A DNA stretch of 32,577 nucleotides from Planctomycetaceae bacterium. Its GTDB lineage: Bacteria > Planctomycetota > Planctomycetia > Planctomycetales > Planctomycetaceae. The translations under genes were made by a program, and so were the position numbers. Positions 31,225-32,577 of this stretch are shown here, piece after piece. The stretch spans positions 1 to 32,577 of the forward strand of contig PBOJ01000085.1 of NCBI GenBank assembly GCA_002724315.1, read 5' to 3'. The notes beneath the pieces are model-generated. The model was not told the DNA's origin, made no database searches, and worked only from the letters and a program-made list of their open reading frames with translations. Each line of letters starts with the position of its first letter. The stretch's first letter is position 1.

Positions 31225-32577
31225 TCAATCGCCGTCCTCGTCCGGATCACGATTCTCATCAGAATCGGATTCCGTCTCGTTGGTCTCGGCCGCCTCACCG
31301 GCATCCGGTTCTCTGCCGTTCTCATCGGGTTCGGGTTCGGGTTCCGATTCATCCGAACCCGCCTCTGCGGTGACATCCGACTCATCCCCTTGTCCTTCGC
31401 CATCGACACGGGACATTTCGAACAACGGATTGTCTCCAAACCGGCGTTTGCACTTCGGGCAAACCGCCTTGGCGAGCCCCTTGCCGGACTTGCCGCCAAT
31501 CTTCTCCTTCTTGCGGGCGTCCTCGCTGACAATCAGCCCACAACCCTCGCACCGACATCCAACACGAGTGACCTCATAGGCCTCATCGGCCTCGTAGTAG
31601 GCCACATGATCAACAACCATCATGGTTGTCTCTTCGTTGTAGTGACATGTCAGTTCGTTGAGAGTGTCTTTCAACGGAACGCCAACATCCGCCCCGAAAG
31701 CCGTTATCTCAAACAACTCCTCGAGCCGCCGAGAGAGCCGGCGAAATTCACTCAACGAAAACGACAGGAAATCGATCGTTTTCGATCCCGAATCCTCCGG
31801 CAGCCGCACCGCAATCCGGCCAACGCCAAAGACTTCGATCCCGGCAAACATGGATTCGTGAGCATAAGGTGCTGGCTGCACCACCCGCAGTGACTGGCAA
31901 AGCTCACCGGACAGACTGACAAATTCGGATGCGGGCAGACCATCCGTCGAACGCACGTCCTCGAGGTGACCGCGAACTTGCTCCCGAATCTCGGGCACTT
32001 TTTTTGACGCCCCGCCACCAAACAAACCGCCCCCTTTGGCCAATTTGACCAGCAGCAGGTTGTCTGCCGAAAACCCCAAATCAACCGATTCAAATTTCCC
32101 CGCCAGGCTGTCCACTTTCAGTTTTAGCGAACCGGGATCCACCTGGTGCATCCGCACGTCGTCAAACCACTCCACGTACAGCAGTTCGACCTGTTCCTCT
32201 TCGTTCTCGCCCTCGGCAGCATCGCCCCCCTGACCCGGATCCCAGTTCTGCTGCGGCACATGGAACGGTGACTGGCACTTGGGACACCGGCCCGATTTGC
32301 CGCGGTGACGCTCCTGAACCTCGATGGGATGTCCGTTGGGGCAAAAGACGATAAAACCGGTCTTCGCGGTCGCCCTGGCACCGCCTCGAGTGGCTGACGA
32401 AGCGCCCTTCCGGCGCCGCGTGTGGCCCTCTTCCTCTTCCCGCATCGCGATGTCCAACAACGCGTCCCCACTGGCCGCCACAGGGTGAGATGTGTCGCCA
32501 CTGCCTGCCCCGGCCTTGCCGTCCTCTCCCGACTCTCCCGACTCTCCCGACTCTCCCGACTCTCCCGACTCTCCCGA
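31225..32577 (-). CDS. Double zinc-ribbon protein of unknown function, 5' end cut by right edge
   Basis: The frame has no stop up to the window edge, so the gene continues beyond it; a GTG at 32481 is internal. The visible 450 residues begin with six Ser-Gly-Glu repeats. Next is a zinc ribbon, FIVFCPNGHPIEVQERHRGK with CPKCQSPFHVP, a module common at the N-terminus or middle of planctomycete proteins. A globular region of about 230 residues with no recognised family follows (for example VELLYVEWFDDVRMHQV, LLVKLAKGGGLFGGG, MFAGIEVFGVGRIAVRLP). A second ribbon is CRCEGCG...CPKC. The last 63 residues form an acidic tail (Asp, Glu, Ser, Pro) ending DPDEDGD. It is upstream of dnaG on the same strand, separated by 277 bases. 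Nucleic-acid or protein binding is plausible but not shown. Confidence 0.82.
   Translation of the reverse strand, partial: SGESGESGESGESGESGEDGKAGAGSGDTSHPVAASGDALLDIAMREEEEGHTRRRKGASSATRGGARATAKTGFIVFCPNGHPIEVQERHRGKSGRCPKCQSPFHVPQQNWDPGQGGDAAEGENEEEQVELLYVEWFDDVRMHQVDPGSLKLKVDSLAGKFESVDLGFSADNLLLVKLAKGGGLFGGGASKKVPEIREQVRGHLEDVRSTDGLPASEFVSLSGELCQSLRVVQPAPYAHESMFAGIEVFGVGRIAVRLPEDSGSKTIDFLSFSLSEFRRLSRRLEELFEITAFGADVGVPLKDTLNELTCHYNEETTMMVVDHVAYYEADEAYEVTRVGCRCEGCGLIVSEDARKKEKIGGKSGKGLAKAVCPKCKRRFGDNPLFEMSRVDGEGQGDESDVTAEAGSDESEPEPEPDENGREPDAGEAAETNETESDSDENRDPDEDGD
32524..32577. repeat. Perfect 9-bp tandem repeat, six copies to the window edge
   Basis: CTCTCCCGA is repeated six times without a mismatch over 54 bases and probably continues beyond the edge. 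On the minus strand it encodes Ser-Gly-Glu repeats in frame in the zinc-ribbon gene (TCG GGA GAG), so any change in copy number keeps the frame. Confidence 0.97.

Noticed and set aside
32524-32577. CRISPR-like array
   Set aside because: Units are 9 bases with no spacers and lie in frame in a coding region.

Overview
The window looks like chromosomal DNA of a planctomycete. The clearest sign is the left end: a DUF1553 (PSD1) protein next to a Tat-signal DUF1501 protein, a pairing expanded in Planctomycetota. Other signs are a LamG/PQQ-propeller giant protein, von Willebrand A (vWA) proteins with a planctomycete-style layout, GC-rich coding, and frequent GTG/TTG starts with only patchy Shine-Dalgarno sequences. 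kdsA implies an LPS-type outer membrane, and hpnH implies extended hopanoids. I see no rRNA, tRNA, CRISPR, transposase, integrase or phage gene. Gene density is high and no gene-free stretch exceeds 300 bases.

Layout. 1-2490 (+): 3' end of a DUF1553 gene, then DUF1501, ending in a terminator whose stem pairs the stop codons of two convergent genes. 2507-4743 (-): a secreted BNR sialidase-like protein with its own promoter and palindromic operator candidate, preceded by a family 2 glycosyltransferase. 4851-8339 (+): a secreted LamG / beta-propeller / degenerate methyltransferase-like / beta-propeller protein. 8351-9274 (-): csrA and a LOG-family protein. 9378-13015 (+): Tat-signal cupin-like protein, CaiB/BaiF CoA-transferase, GNAT acetyltransferase, a small membrane protein and an ICMT-like methyltransferase, the last four tightly packed or overlapping. 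13187-17120 (+): two tandem paralogous membrane-anchored vWA proteins behind a good sigma70-type promoter.

17117-23761 (-): a likely operon read as enolase-superfamily epimerase, HAD hydrolase, lipid kinase, kdsA, transglutaminase-like lipoprotein and SBF-type transporter. The first three junctions overlap by a few bases, as in translational coupling. 23941-25768 (+): hpnH and a YggS-type PLP protein, one base apart. 25786-26229 (-): a STAS-domain protein. 26524-30947 (-): dnaG, rpoD, a strong intrinsic terminator, then a coiled-coil zinc-ribbon protein; this is the macromolecular-synthesis operon without rpsU. 31225 to the right edge (-): a double zinc-ribbon protein of unknown function, cut by the window edge inside a perfect 9-bp coding repeat (Ser-Gly-Glu).

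No mobile or defence system is evident. The parts least explained by known families are the tandem vWA pair, the propeller protein with a degenerate Rossmann insert, and the transglutaminase-fold lipoprotein without catalytic Cys/His. Functions are assigned from recognised motifs only; no database search was possible.
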